Source: Halocafeteria seosinensis
Lineage: Eukaryota; Sar; Bigyra; Bicosoecida
Length of the DNA: 63,545 nucleotides
NCBI GenBank assembly: GCA_001687465.1
Contig: LVLI01000343.1
Span: forward strand, 1-63,545
Direction: 5' to 3'
Shown here: piece after piece, positions 10,763-21,730 of the stretch
How the letters are laid out: each line of letters begins with the position of its first letter
How positions within the stretch are numbered: position 1 is the stretch's first letter
Translations under genes and position numbers: made by a program
Notes under the pieces: model-generated
Seen by the model: the letters and a program-made list of their open reading frames with translations, nothing else
Databases searched by the model: none
What the model was told of the DNA's origin: nothing

Positions 10763-11135
10763 TTATCTTACTTTCGCTAAAGCACCAAAGTCCGGGAACG
10801 ATCCCTTTTTCAGTTTTGAATGAGCGACATATTTGTTGTCCACGACCACTTCATAGGAGCTTCTGTAGGCTCGAAGAACGTGTGACCACCATTTGGGTAG
10901 GTTCATCGGTCCCAGGTGAGGAGGTATTTTATCCTTACCTTCTTCCAACCTCTCCGTTAACCTCCATCCCACCGTATTTCTCTAGTTCCTGCTTGAGTGC
11001 CCTGTATTTTGGTGCGTACCCTCAGGCACCACACTGCATCCATATACAAGAAGCAGTTGGATATCCGAATAGAATAGAACAGAGATCTGTTCAGGGGATA
11101 GGGTGTCTTACGTATTCGACATTTACATTCACCAT
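10763..11135 (-). CDS. SELENOW: selenoprotein W with UGA-encoded selenocysteine
   Basis: Exons 11112-11135, 10939-11033 and 10763-10862 encode 72 residues. It is a Rdx-family thioredoxin-like small redox protein of the cytosol. Exon 1 gives MVNVNVEY; exon 2 opens with CGAUGYAPKYRALKQELEKY, the CxxU redox motif of SelW, with U encoded by TGA at 11022-11024; exon 3 begins within GRRSSYEVVVDNKYVAHSKL and ends FPDFGALAKVR. The length is slightly below the usual 80-90. Both introns (11034-11111 and 10863-10938) are GT-AG with compatible phases. The gene has no long open frame because of the in-frame TGA and two introns. A SECIS-like hairpin sits downstream at 10530-10575. The alternative, a cysteine homologue with a nonsense mutation, is unlikely given the intact frame and the SECIS. 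Confidence 0.88.
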
Positions 11136-11824
11136 TTTACAGTATTCTACAAGACCGCAGTAATACTAAATTCTTTCGTTACAAGGTAGTTTCCGTCACT
11201 TATATATTTTCAATACCTACATCAGCCACGTATGTAAAGAACCTTCTGCAAGAACCGGCGGAGCTTCAACGAAAAAAGTTCAACCCCGTTTGAGAACCAA
11301 TCGTATCGTTAAGCGCGAAGCTTCGGTAATGTCCTTCCAGTGGAACGAGCTGAGGCCAACACATGCAGGATATAACAAGTTCGTATAGGCACTTTCCGTA
11401 TGGCCATCTCGTCCATGGATGACACACCACACACACAACGTGACAACTTCTGAACATGGGAGCACATGTGGAGGAAATGGAAGGACGACATATTGTTCTG
11501 CAACTTGCACTGCTATGGCTAACATTACGCTCGTTGCAATACTTGAAGCAAAATATGACTCCCTGTTAGAAGTGGTTCCAAATAAAGTCCGGGCCATATC
11601 CCGCCTACTCCGCCTGCCGGGGTGTTGCTACTTTGCTGTATGTATTAGATGGCTTGATCTCGGTCGATTGCTACAGCATAGTGTTTTCCACAAGCAATTT
11701 GTTGCCTTGCACATTCTGTCTCCTGGGCGTAATATACAAAGTTTGGTGCGAACAGTGAGCAATGTCGAACTAACAGAAAGAGTCTCTTGGTATAGCTAGC
11801 TTGTGTTTCATTCGTTGGGAAGCC
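11136..11824. other. divergent intergenic region
   Basis: 689 nt between the selenoprotein W start (minus) and the amino-acid transporter start (plus). Open frames here (for example 11280-11597 minus, 11419-11799 plus) show no family similarity and overlap each other. I treat the stretch as promoter and UTR sequence. Confidence 0.4.
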
Positions 11825-13726
11825 ATGTCAAATAATTCACCCTTTGGGATCAGAATGAATGGCAACCACTCGACTCGTGCCGGTGGTAAAGCTCAAACGA
11901 CGAAGAATGGCAGTTTAACGGAGGATGATATGCAAGAATCGCTGCTCTGCGCAGAGAGCTCTGGCGCTGCTGATGTAGAAACAGCACAAGCGAGCTCTTC
12001 CAATGGAAGGGCAACACAATACAGTCGAATATCGAGTATTCATAGTGATAATTCGCTATTTCAACCCGTGTATGGCTCCAACACCATCACAGAGAGTGCT
12101 CCAGGCGGACAGAACTCCGAGTACCACCAAGACATGTGGCAGAACCACACTGACGTCCAAGGGGGAAATGGTGATCTTGATGAATCAGATTTCGATGAAA
12201 CGAGTTCTGAGTACACAATTGGTGCTAGTGGAGCTCAAGCGTTGCTTCCACTGCCAGACGAGCGTAAGAGAAGTGAGAGCCTCGATAGCGCGGGGCACGT
12301 CAAGTCGTTAACCACTGCCTCTCTTCGTAGTGTGACCGTCAATATCATTAATACTGTTGTGGGAGGTGGAGTTCTGCTCCTTCCATATGCAATGTTTCTC
12401 GATGGTGACGTTATTGGACCTTTATTGATACTTTTCGTTGCTGCGTTAGCAGAACGATCGGTAAACATGCTGCTGTATTCAGCTGAGCAGACAAAGTCCT
12501 TAGTTTACTCGGAGATAGGTCAAAAGGTCGGTGGTAAATGGCTATGTTGGCTCGTGGATATTTCTATTTTATTACAAAATTATGGGTTATGGTAAGACAT
12601 CAAGATACGCGAGCGTGTCCCTGTCTTTGTGTCTACCTGCCTGTTTTGCGTGCTATTGCAGTGTCTCGTACGTGGTACTCATAGGGCAGCTATTGCCTCC
12701 GGTTCTCCACGACTGGTTCGGCTTGTCCCAGTCCACGGAGTCTCGGGACATTATCCTGGCGTTACTGTCAGTACTAATATTTTTTCCTCTGTGCTGCCTC
12801 CGCACGTTGGATAAGCTCCGGTATACTTCATTCGTCGCCTTAGCATGCGTTTTCACATTTGTGGCGATCGTTACAGCTTTCGGTATCCGCAGTCTTGTAG
12901 ATGAAGATTTCCGTCCGGAAACTCAGGATGGGACAGATCCTCTGGTCTTTGCTCGGGGTAGTTTCATTGATTATCTCAAATCTATGCCACTGATCTTCTT
13001 CTCATTCGTGGCCCACAACAATATCCTGTTATTATACAGTGAACTAAAGAGACGAAGTAAGCCGGAGCGCGAGAGTAAATTTCCTTCGAAGCGAAAGAAA
13101 CATTTAACAGCTGTGCGTGCCGCCCTAATAACCTGCGCTACGCTTTACATTCTTCAAGGACTATTTGGCTACATCATGTTCCGAGGAGAAGCCAGCGGCA
13201 ATGTTCTGATGCGCTTCAATGCCAAGAAGCACCCGTTCCAACATGAAGCATACAAGCGTGCGTTTCCAGCCTTTAAGCTAATATATGTGCTTGTGCTTAC
13301 GTTTTCGTTCCCTGTCATGGCGTTCGGTTTGCGACGATCAATACATACATTTTTCTGGAAAGGACAAGGAGAGCCATCTGTCCGACTTCGCGTTTTGCAA
13401 GCTGCTGGCCTTGTGACCTGTTCGGCAGCCCTAGGCATTGCTGCTGGATCAAAAGTAGATGTGGTATTCGGTCTTACAGGCAGTCTTGCAGCGTCAAGCG
13501 TGATGTTTGTACTGCCATCGCTATTCTTTATCTTACTACGGCACAGTGGCTCTCACCGAGATTTCCGCGGGTAAGTATTAGCGTTCGGAGTAACATGCAG
13601 TCTTACAGTTATTTTATTGAGTTTTTGTTTTGCTACAGTGATTTGGCTCTTGCATATTTCACTCTCGCAGTTGGGCTGATTGTTTGCGTGGGTAGCACGT
13701 ACGCTAGCGTCTACAAGCTAAAGTGA
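11825..13726 (+). CDS. SLC38/AVT-type amino-acid transporter
   Basis: Exons 11825-12591, 12662-13570 and 13639-13726 encode 587 residues. The protein belongs to the amino acid/auxin permease superfamily, whose SLC38 and plant AVT members move neutral amino acids across plasma or vacuolar membranes. The first about 165 residues are hydrophilic and rich in Ser, Asp and Gln. TM1 is diagnostic: SVTVNIINTVVGGGVLLLPY. About ten further hydrophobic segments follow (VSYVVLIGQLL, IILALLSVLIFFPLCCL, PLIFFSFVAHNNILLLYSEL, ITCATLYILQGLFGYIMF, FKLIYVLVLTFSFPVMAFGL, VDVVFGLTGSLAASSVMFVL and a last TM in exon 3). The start is the first ATG in frame. Substrate and membrane are not decidable; the acidic N-tail resembles vacuolar AVT and lysosomal SLC38A9-like regulatory tails only in general character. 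Confidence 0.85.
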
Positions 13727-15482
13727 GCGCTTGTGCCGCACTAGTATATCACTGACAACAGTACTCTCAATGTTTACACAAGTGAACAAGCCACTACATT
13801 GCCCTACCGCTTCAGCCTATTAGTTAATTCGTTTTTGGTCATGGACACAAGGGCGTTAGAAATCACATTTGATAACGACCTATACGCGCGAATTCAACAA
13901 GTATAGTCAAGCACTGTTCCAACGTATATGTCAATGGGTGAAATCATTCGCGTCGCGCACTGAAAATGTATCATCACTGTTGACACAGTTCCCCGAACGA
14001 GTTCGTTGCTGTTTACTGTCGATTACTCGTCCCCACATTCATTGGTGGGCGCGGCTAAAGGATTATCCCGTGTTTCAACATCGTACTCAAATGGGATTAG
14101 CGTATCATTGTGTGCCTCTAGAACTACATCTAGTGTGTCCGACAGGAGTGGCTGCAAGCAGTATCGATGGGACCACAATTCATAGCTTTTTCCGTATTAA
14201 TTATGAATTTCGTTGAAGTTGGTGTGTATTTCACTCTGGTAGGGATAAGTTATCTTGAATTTCCCCGGATTAAGGTCCTCCAGAAGGCAGTATTTTCACT
14301 CCCATGATTGAGTTCCCCTTCGCTGTTAGCTGTTATTTACTTGAACTGGAGCAAGCGACCAACGGTATGCAGACATGAAAAAACATTCAATTCGTTGGCA
14401 ACATTGTACATACTTTCTGGAATCCTAAGTCCACCGCTCGTTCACGGAAGCATCTTCGGCAGATGTACATGTGATATTTGCGAATTATAGCTGCACCGAA
14501 CAATAGTGCATACCTACCCGGCCTTGTAGTACCAGCGAAGCTGTTTACTTACCACGACGAGTCGAGCAGATACGGCTGCGCAGCAACACACATTACACGT
14601 AGAGAAAAGATTAAATATTAGTCTTATCTAAACATTCATCAAAGGCTTGAGGTGCGCAAAGAACTGAATTGTATCCACCAAAGGAATCGCCACCAGATCC
14701 CATCCCAAACCCTTTTTGTGGTTTTCCATTGGGGGACAATGAAGGGAGGTCCCCACCGACTCGTCCCAGCACCACCTCAGACGTAGCACTCTACACGAGA
14801 CAACTTCGTATTCACTTACCAGCAGCGACTTCCTTTGCCGTATCCACGGGGGTGCGTATACATCAAAGTGGGCATCTTTTATCGGAGGCTGTTATGTCAC
14901 TCGTAGAAAGCTGCATCAAACACAGGCAACACAAGCTTAAGTACTTAGTCAAAAATCCATTTAGAGCATGCACTTTCTTCCATCCCAGACAATAGAGTCT
15001 TATGTGCCTCAATAATCGGCGTATCGATGCCCTGGCACAACTTATATTCGTGTTAGGGGGGAAAAGCTCCAAAACGGGGCCGTGCACGGGTAGTCACACC
15101 GCCAATGCAGACCTCTGACTTACCTCTGTCTCACCAATTAGGATGCAGTCGGTCCAATTGTTTATCCCTACCGTATTGTTCTCTCTCAAATACACATCTT
15201 ACAACAAGTAATCCTTCCAGAGTAGTATTCCTTCGACGTGCTGTGCACGTCGCGGAACTACAAAAAGGGGGGGTGGGACTATCATAGGGGACGCAAAGGG
15301 GCGCCCACGGCCCATGGTGAGAGGAGCACTGAGAGATGGCAACAATCAATTGTGGCACCAATGTGCTAATAATTCAACTCAGCTTCTCAAGTTAGTTTTC
15401 GCGTTTGCGATGGATTCTTCAGACCGTCGCAAATTGGAACACATGCTATAGAATAGTTGGAGTGGAGGAGGACAGGTAGAAT
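13727..15482. other. gene-poor gap with a helicase scrap
   Basis: About 1.75 kb between the amino-acid transporter and NDUFA13. Apart from the PIF1-like remnant near 14121-14199 I recognise nothing. Small open frames (14669-14995 plus and others) have no motif or splice support. The last part should be the NDUFA13 promoter. Confidence 0.4.
14121..14199 (+). pseudogene. PIF1-like helicase fragment
   Basis: The frame open from 13869 to 14216 contains LVCPTGVAASSIDGTTIHSFF, matching the motif Ia region of PIF1-family helicases (xAPTGVAAxxIxGxTIHSFF). Walker A and the later helicase motifs are absent nearby and the frame stops soon after, so this is a fragment. Such pieces often come from Helitron or other mobile elements carrying PIF1 helicases. 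Confidence 0.6.
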
Positions 15483-16085
15483 ATGTCTACTATACCGCCA
15501 AGCCGCAGTGAGTGGCGCCAAGAAGTTGGGCCGAGGAAGCCCAAGGAAGGCTTCCCTTCAAAAGAGTACGTGGCTCCAATGTGTTACTCTCCACAGTCTC
15601 CGGTGGACATCATAGATGACCTTGAAATATCATGATTGTCTTTCGAACGCAGTTTTCGGTTTCGCCCCTATGCTCGCGGCCCACCAGGCTACGTGTTTGT
15701 CTTTGGGGTCATTGGCGTAACAGCATTTGGGTTATATAGATGGAGCAAACAGGCAAGGGAAAGAGAGTACGTTGCAATTCAATTCACTGTGCCCTGTGAA
15801 CAATAATTTGGATATGGTTAGTGGACTGGTTTTTTGTTTTTTGCCCACAGGTACTTCCGATTGGCGAAGTTGAACGAACGATATGAGCGCGCTTATGTGC
15901 TCCAGGCTATAGAAGAGAAGGACTGGCAGAAACGTCATAAAGCGATGATCGACCGTGAGCGTGAGTGGATGAGTGACAAACCCGATTGGGTCGTTAACAG
16001 GAGCGTTTACTATACACAGCGGCAGGATAGACCGCCCAACAACCCGTTGGACCCGCGCACTATGTCCAAACTTAACCCTTACTAA
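15483..16085 (+). CDS. NDUFA13: NADH dehydrogenase subunit NDUFA13 (GRIM-19)
   Basis: Exons 15483-15565, 15653-15766 and 15851-16085 encode 143 residues, the usual family size (about 144). It is an accessory subunit of mitochondrial complex I in the inner membrane. The N-terminal hydrophilic part is followed by a single TM helix (GYVFVFGVIGVTAFGLY, residues about 40-57), then a charged helix (RLAKLNERYERAYVLQAIEE) and the C-terminal block MSDKPDWVVNRSVYYT, which matches the MKDVPDWKVGESVFHT region of the human protein. All splice phases agree. No separate targeting peptide is seen, as is normal for this subunit. Confidence 0.9.
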
Positions 16086-17161
16086 GTGCAGTACAGCGTT
16101 TGCAACCGAGTATGCATGGTGAAGGACAAAAGCCCATCGGTCAAAGAACTGGTAAATGTCAGCTTCGCTATATAAATTTTTAAGTGGTGCAGGATTAAAC
16201 ATAAAATCATAAATGTACCTGTACTATGACAGTATTTATCCAGTCCTCCATGTAGATAGAAATTAGGTATGGGCCCTCTTAAGTGCTGCTGATAAATGTT
16301 TGGCAATAGTACTCTGCGTATTTGAACGTGAGGGGCATCAAAACACTTCGGTATTGGAATTTAAGAACAATCATCTCTGGTACAATTCGTACAGTACTCA
16401 GTACTGTTCATTGTCTGCTCCGAAGATAATTGGGAACTCAATTTGGATTTATAGGATCTATTGACTGCAAAATAAAATGAGTGACATGATGATTCAGCAC
16501 GATGAAAGCGTTGTTAGAACTTCAACGCAACTTCAGTATCGGTGGAACAAACTCTGAAACTTTAGCGAACTTTGGAGAAACTGCTAAAGCATCTCTTACT
16601 CCGTCTCAATTTACGTATCACTTTTTCTGAGTGTAGACGCTTCACCCTACCGTGTAGATTTTGACAGCTTGCAATTTCGCCGAGTAAGCCCCATTGTGGA
16701 AGACCTCTGTCTACGAGGTATAAAATAACACATGCATCCTAGACTCCTCAAAAACTCCAAAACACGAAGCCATCTCCGGTAGAATTGTGGTGGTACGGTC
16801 TTTGACTACCCTTAAGCGTTCGGCAAGTTGGCCCCCAGCAAGATGAGGCAACGTAGCATTTAGTCTCAGAGAGGAGTGCGTAGTTTCAAGATTGGCTCGA
16901 CGACGTTAAAAGTTGGTCCCGTTTCCCAGATGTCGTTTGCCACACCTTCCCCACTCCGAGACTGATGGCGGTTGGTCCCAGAAAGGAATGACGGGCTTGT
17001 CAGTCTTGAAAGTTAGTTATGTTTTGTTCCGTCGGTGTTTCAAGCAATTTATAATTGCTTGCGATAGTGTGGGGACATTTTCTTTAGGGGAGGGGGCATT
17101 TCATACCTGGAGGATTAGACCCAACAATCGTCCCCACTCTCAGAGGCTGAACTTTGACCCT
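16086..17161. other. convergent intergenic region, no gene recognised
   Basis: About 1.08 kb between the stops of NDUFA13 (plus) and the SNM1-type gene (minus). An open frame at 16913-17296 on the plus strand has no similarity and overlaps the last SNM1 exon on the other strand. A perfect hairpin palindrome (ACAGTACT, one base, AGTACTGT) lies at 16391-16407. Confidence 0.4.
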
Positions 17162-18853
17162 TCAGTCAAGAACAATATCAGGAGGGCGTGCGCATTTCGT
17201 GTTGCGGTCTGCTTCATCTCGACTACCTGCATTCTGACGCTTGGTGCCCGTCTGGAACATTTGAAGAAACTTTTTCTTCGCACCATGATTGTCTAACTGC
17301 AAAATAACTGGACTCTTTAAGGTACTGGAGGAATTGCTAAACAAACACGTATACGTACATGGGATGAGAAGAGTCGACGAATCCTATCCTGGTCTCGCTG
17401 GTTGGAATAGACGGTAGGAATAAGATTAACTGGTCGAACAGAAGATATGAACTCTTTCAGTTCCGCATAGGAGGAGTGTTCGCTATACGGGACGAGATGA
17501 ATGAATCCATCGATAATTTCGCTAGGTTCTGTGCTAGCACTAGAGATAGTGAACTTATTTGGCCGAAAATTGCCTTCCTCAATGTCTTCTAGCTTATGAG
17601 TGCCGTTTCCGATCCTTGGTGAGACTGGACCAAATCTCAATGTCTTCTGCTTGCTTGAGTTTACCCATCCAGTAGGAACAAAAGCTACTATACGATTAAA
17701 TCGGGGATACTCCAACTCCAGGAAACATCGTAACCTATCAAAATCCGGTTGGAAGAAGGGAAAAGTTTTCCCCGCTACTTGCATACTGCGAATGTGAGAT
17801 GAAGAAAAGCAACCGAGTCAGCGGATCCATAAGCTGTACGAGCCAGACGTACAAATGAGCATACGCACTTGACGACAAAGATCCTTGCCTCAGATTTATC
17901 CGTTGTAAACCAGGCATACTCATCTTCGCCTAGATTAAGCTGGTCTAGGATACGCATCTTTTTAGCCGAGAGCCAAATTTTGTTCCCAGTTAGATTATCG
18001 GTGCCTGTGCACAACGTCTTAGCAAGTTTCAGAAGTATCCTCTCCTTTCCAACCAGGTAAGTGCAAACAATGTACAAGTTTCTAGTCCCCTCAGTTTCAT
18101 ACTGTTTCACTGTTTCATCAATGTGCGCTATGGCGTCCTCTTGGGACACAAACGAATGTCGTGGTCTAGCGTAAGTTGAGTCCAAGTATAGTCGATCGAG
18201 ACGCTTCGAACATCTCTTCAGTGTCCATGAGCTGAGCATTCGTTTATGATAGCGCATATCCCCCGAATGCAAAGACGTCTCCTTGTCTGGCACTGTGGTC
18301 TCTAAATGAGTGAACTCGCTTTCACTCAAGCAACGGGCCTGTACTCTGCTGTGGGAGATATCCTCTTTGCTCGGTCCACACAATTCTTGTCCGTTCGAAA
18401 ATAGCAACTTTTGAGATTCTTCTGATTTTGGCACTTCAAAAAGCAACATGGTGGCTCCGGGACAGTGGTTGGCATCAGTAAGCGATACGAAGAAAGCATT
18501 TCGCAACCTCGGCAAGAGGATCAATACTGGTGTGTCCAACGGCAGCGATATGATCCTGTCCTCAGGAATTCCGAGTACTGCGCGGCATAACGATCCTGTG
18601 ATTTTGCTACAAACAATTTTACTCCCACCGAAGTCAAACGTTTCGTCTAGGCCTTGGTAGTGATCTGCGCAAGATGTACCCCCAGCACCAGTTCCATCAT
18701 GCTCACAAAGTCTGACGGCTGTGTATTTGCCGTACCTCCATGGAAATGAGTGAGAAAATATGCTTCTGTTCTAGAGGGAGAACCGTGAAGGAATCCGTCC
18801 ACCAGAATGGGAACATGTGGCACCTGATGAACGGCGATATCGCTTTGGTTCAT
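17162..18853 (-). CDS. SNM1/PSO2-type DNA crosslink repair nuclease
   Basis: Exons 18736-18853, 17869-18664, 17359-17785 and 17162-17296 encode 491 residues. The family (DCLRE1, metallo-beta-lactamase/beta-CASP) has 5'-3' exonuclease activity used in interstrand crosslink and end repair in the nucleus. Catalytic blocks are intact: HFHGDHYQGL (HxHxDH, restored across intron 1), DANHCPGA, LHSGDMRY, LYLDSTYARP, the YLVGKERILLKLA helix and C-terminal PYSEHSSYAELKEF. The ATG at 18851-18853 follows an in-frame stop. About 45 inserted residues lie between the DANHCPGA and HSGDMR blocks. Exon 4 (a Lys/Arg-rich tail) rests on a good 62-nt intron; without it the protein ends ten codons into that intron, at 17317. 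No N-terminal UBZ finger is seen, so it resembles the minimal SNM1 core. Confidence 0.87.
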
Positions 18854-19574
18854 CGCTGTTGCTTCTCAAGACAGCCTGACGTCACTTGGAGTACCTTCAT
18901 GCAACAAAACAATCCATTTACAGCAATCTGATGGTGCGAGGAAATGCTCGCTACTGGTTCCTGCGAGATCAACTTACAATCCGAACACACAGTTGTCGTT
19001 TATGTGCTATCGGTGAAACAGCGGCTACTTGCAAGCACATCTTCACACGATTCCTTGCTGCGCAAGTGCGTGGAGCACCTCCGGAGGCTTAGTGAGAGTC
19101 TCAGACCTCTACATGCGCATGTTGCGAATGCAAGTCAGTACTGCCCCCCTACCACTAAGACTGTATCTTTGTGTGTTGACATACTTTCGAATCTTTCTCC
19201 CCTTCCGGAATTCGTGAGCAACTTCGCTCCATTCTGGCCAATACGTAGGCTCACGACGCAATCATTCATAACAAGCTCCATGCACAGAATAGTCTGTTAC
19301 AACCTGTCCTGCAACCAAAGTTGATGAAATGGTACGGGGAAATATCGGTTCTGGATTTTTCAGTCCTTAGGGCCTACTCAGTTTTCGGAGCGGACAACGC
19401 GGGAAAATGGTCGGACTTCAATGCAACACAGGAGTGAAATGAGTTTTGATGAATATAATACGATTCATTGTGGTTTGTGATAGTGTTTGTGGTTTTGATA
19501 TACTCTTTGCTTTTCAGGATACCTTATTCTATCCGTTTCTGTGCTCTTGGGTAACGACTACCCACTAAGACGCG
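18854..19574. promoter_or_regulatory. divergent intergenic region
   Basis: 721 nt between the starts of the SNM1-type gene (minus) and the secreted Asp-box gene (plus). Overlapping short frames (18944-19324 and others) have no recognisable family content. Presumed promoters and 5' UTRs of both genes. Confidence 0.4.
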
Positions 19575-21373
19575 ATGAAGCTCTTTCTGTTAGGAGCCCT
19601 TGTGGCTTCGGCGATCAATGCATGCCATGCTACAACGTATTCCTGGACAACTGTGAGCAAGAATGTAGGTACCTCAGCCACTGGTATCGCATTCATCAAC
19701 TCCAGCTTCGGATACGTGCCTGCTGGTAAGAAAACCTTCCCGACGTTGTCCCCAGGATCAACGTCGAAATTAGATTTCTCTTGTTTTCGAGGCGCAGATG
19801 CTAATGGAAACGGAGCTGAAGTCCTGATAAGCTCAGACGGAGGGAAAACCTGGGCCCCTACTTCGCGTAAGTGTCTCTCCAATGTGAGCCTGCAGTGTAT
19901 GTCTCGCATCATGGGTATTTGAAGCAGACCAAGGTGGTTTCTTGTTTCTGGATGTATCCGCCTACGGTGGAAACGCTGTTGTCAGTGGTGTTTTTGGGGA
20001 GGAATACTCCTCTAACTACGGAGCTGACTTCCGTAAGTGACCAATATGGTTGGAATAAGATACAGCCTACTGCACTTCTACTGCGATTCGCAGAGACATC
20101 CACACATGGAGGAACCGGTCAGTGTGTGAGGTATGATAAGTCAATATGGGAAGTAGAATCAGCTGTCGAGCGATATACGTTGTAAATACTTGTCCTACAG
20201 GAATATTAATAGGTTCGGTACCGGTGGACCAGATGGGTTTGGCGTGGCCGGTCAATTTGGAGAGGATGATGGAATTGCCGTTTCTTTTGACGATGGAAAG
20301 ACTTTCACGGACATGCCTATTGCGGAACTCAAGACGGATGCTCGCTATGCTTCATTTCCCACCAAGGATGACTTCTTCGTGTCTGCGGGGCAGTGGCCAG
20401 AGCCCGCACCTTCTCAGGACGATGATATCAACAACGACGACTTCAGTCTGCGGGGAAACAAGAACAAGCTTCCCGATGTTATTCACAAGACTAGACACTT
20501 CAGTCTTCGCCGTAAGGGCAACGGCTACGTTCCCCATGTGGAATTTGCTTCCGCCCCTGCAGGAAATGGAAGCTTCCAAGTACGTGTCTGGCTCGTTTGA
20601 CTGCTATCCCATTCATTGCTTGGAGAGCTTCGCTTACAGGCCCAAGTTGTTGTTTCTCATGATGGTGGTAAGTCGTTCGTATCGGTACTATACGACGACA
20701 GCAATTACTATGCCAATGGAATTGACTGCGAAAGCGCAACTAGTGAGTGGTACAACTGATCAAATGTTGTGGAGATCATGGGTTGACAGCTCGAGTGTTT
20801 CCTGTACCCAGGTTGCTGCATGGTGGGGGAAGCTGATCAAGGACCTGCCCCAGGAGCACGAATTCACTGCACTGTATGAAAATTGCCTTTGCGTGGAATC
20901 CTAAGCGCGTATCAGCACTATCACCAAGTATTGTGCCGACGCAGACTAACGGAGGCCATACGTGGACTCAAACTCTATTTCAATCAGGAGGTCAAAATTC
21001 GCTGATAGATATCGTATGTGATTTGTCATTTTATAGTAGGATATGGATAACTACAGTACTCTATTCTTACAGCGTTGGGTCGACAAGGATGAATACTGGG
21101 CTGTTGGTGGTGTCTTCAATGAAATAAGCGCGAATGCACAATTCTTGCATACCACGGATGGTGGCAATACATGGACTGCTGCACCAAGGTACGTATTCAA
21201 AACGACATACTCAATACCAAATTCCAGCATTTACTCATGCGCTTGTTTGTTTGATACACAGTATTGAAGGATATGCCACCTCTGTCGATTGCACCGGGCC
21301 ATCCAACTGCTGGGCTACTTTGACTCACGTAATTACCCAGTCCACTAGCATCGCTGCGTTGCAGGTCTCCTAG
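19575..21373 (+). CDS. secreted Asp-box/BNR-repeat protein
   Basis: Nine exons: 19575-19866, 19928-20032, 20094-20130, 20201-20579, 20640-20742, 20812-20873, 20945-21013, 21073-21188, 21262-21373. They give 424 residues. A classic signal peptide opens the protein (MKLFLLGALVASAINACHA). The body carries at least five Asp-box motifs: SSDGGKTW, SFDDGKTF, SHDGGKSF, TNGGHTW and TTDGGNTW. Such boxes sit on beta-propeller blades in sialidases, sortilins and HCF136/Ycf48-like proteins. Sialidase catalytic residues and a C-terminal TM are not seen, so enzymatic function should not be assumed. A secreted or luminal propeller is the safest reading. The exon 1-2 junction has two nearby acceptors (19924 or 19927); the rest is unambiguous. 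Confidence 0.75.
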
Positions 21374-21730
21374 GAATGTACCATGTTATCAAACCAAATG
21401 ACTGAGAACATTATTCGCTGATCTTCAATACTTTGTATCACAAGTTTACTCAGCCCAAACAACCTATCACGTCTTGGGTTACTTTTAGAAAGACTTCCAG
21501 TCTACACCTCTCTTCTTTGTTCTTGAGAACCTAAAGTTTTGCCTGGCTTGCCAAGTTGCAACTTGCAATGCCAACTTGAGGTTCACTTCACAAAGCCATA
21601 CTAACGCTATGTTACCAACACATTCCATTGAGTCCTATTCATTGTTACCCATGGGAGAGTATACTGCAGATAGAAAGGATACTAAAGAAAACCTATTTAC
21701 ACATCCTGATTACGTTTTTAGGCGTGAATC
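21374..21730. other. intergenic between tandem plus-strand genes
   Basis: 357 nt holding the 3' UTR of the Asp-box gene and the promoter and 5' UTR of LSm1. No distinct element recognised. Confidence 0.4.

Noticed and set aside
10708-11163. A 151-codon plus-strand open frame.
   Set aside because: It is antisense to the selenoprotein W exons and has no similarity of its own; the minus-strand reading explains the region.
14669-15287. Several small plus-strand frames between the amino-acid transporter and NDUFA13.
   Set aside because: No motifs, no splice-compatible partners, and composition like non-coding sequence.
16391-16407. A perfect short hairpin (ACAGTACT-C-AGTACTGT).
   Set aside because: A single 8-bp palindrome is expected by chance in sequence of this length, and there is no U-tract, repeat or gene context to give it a role.
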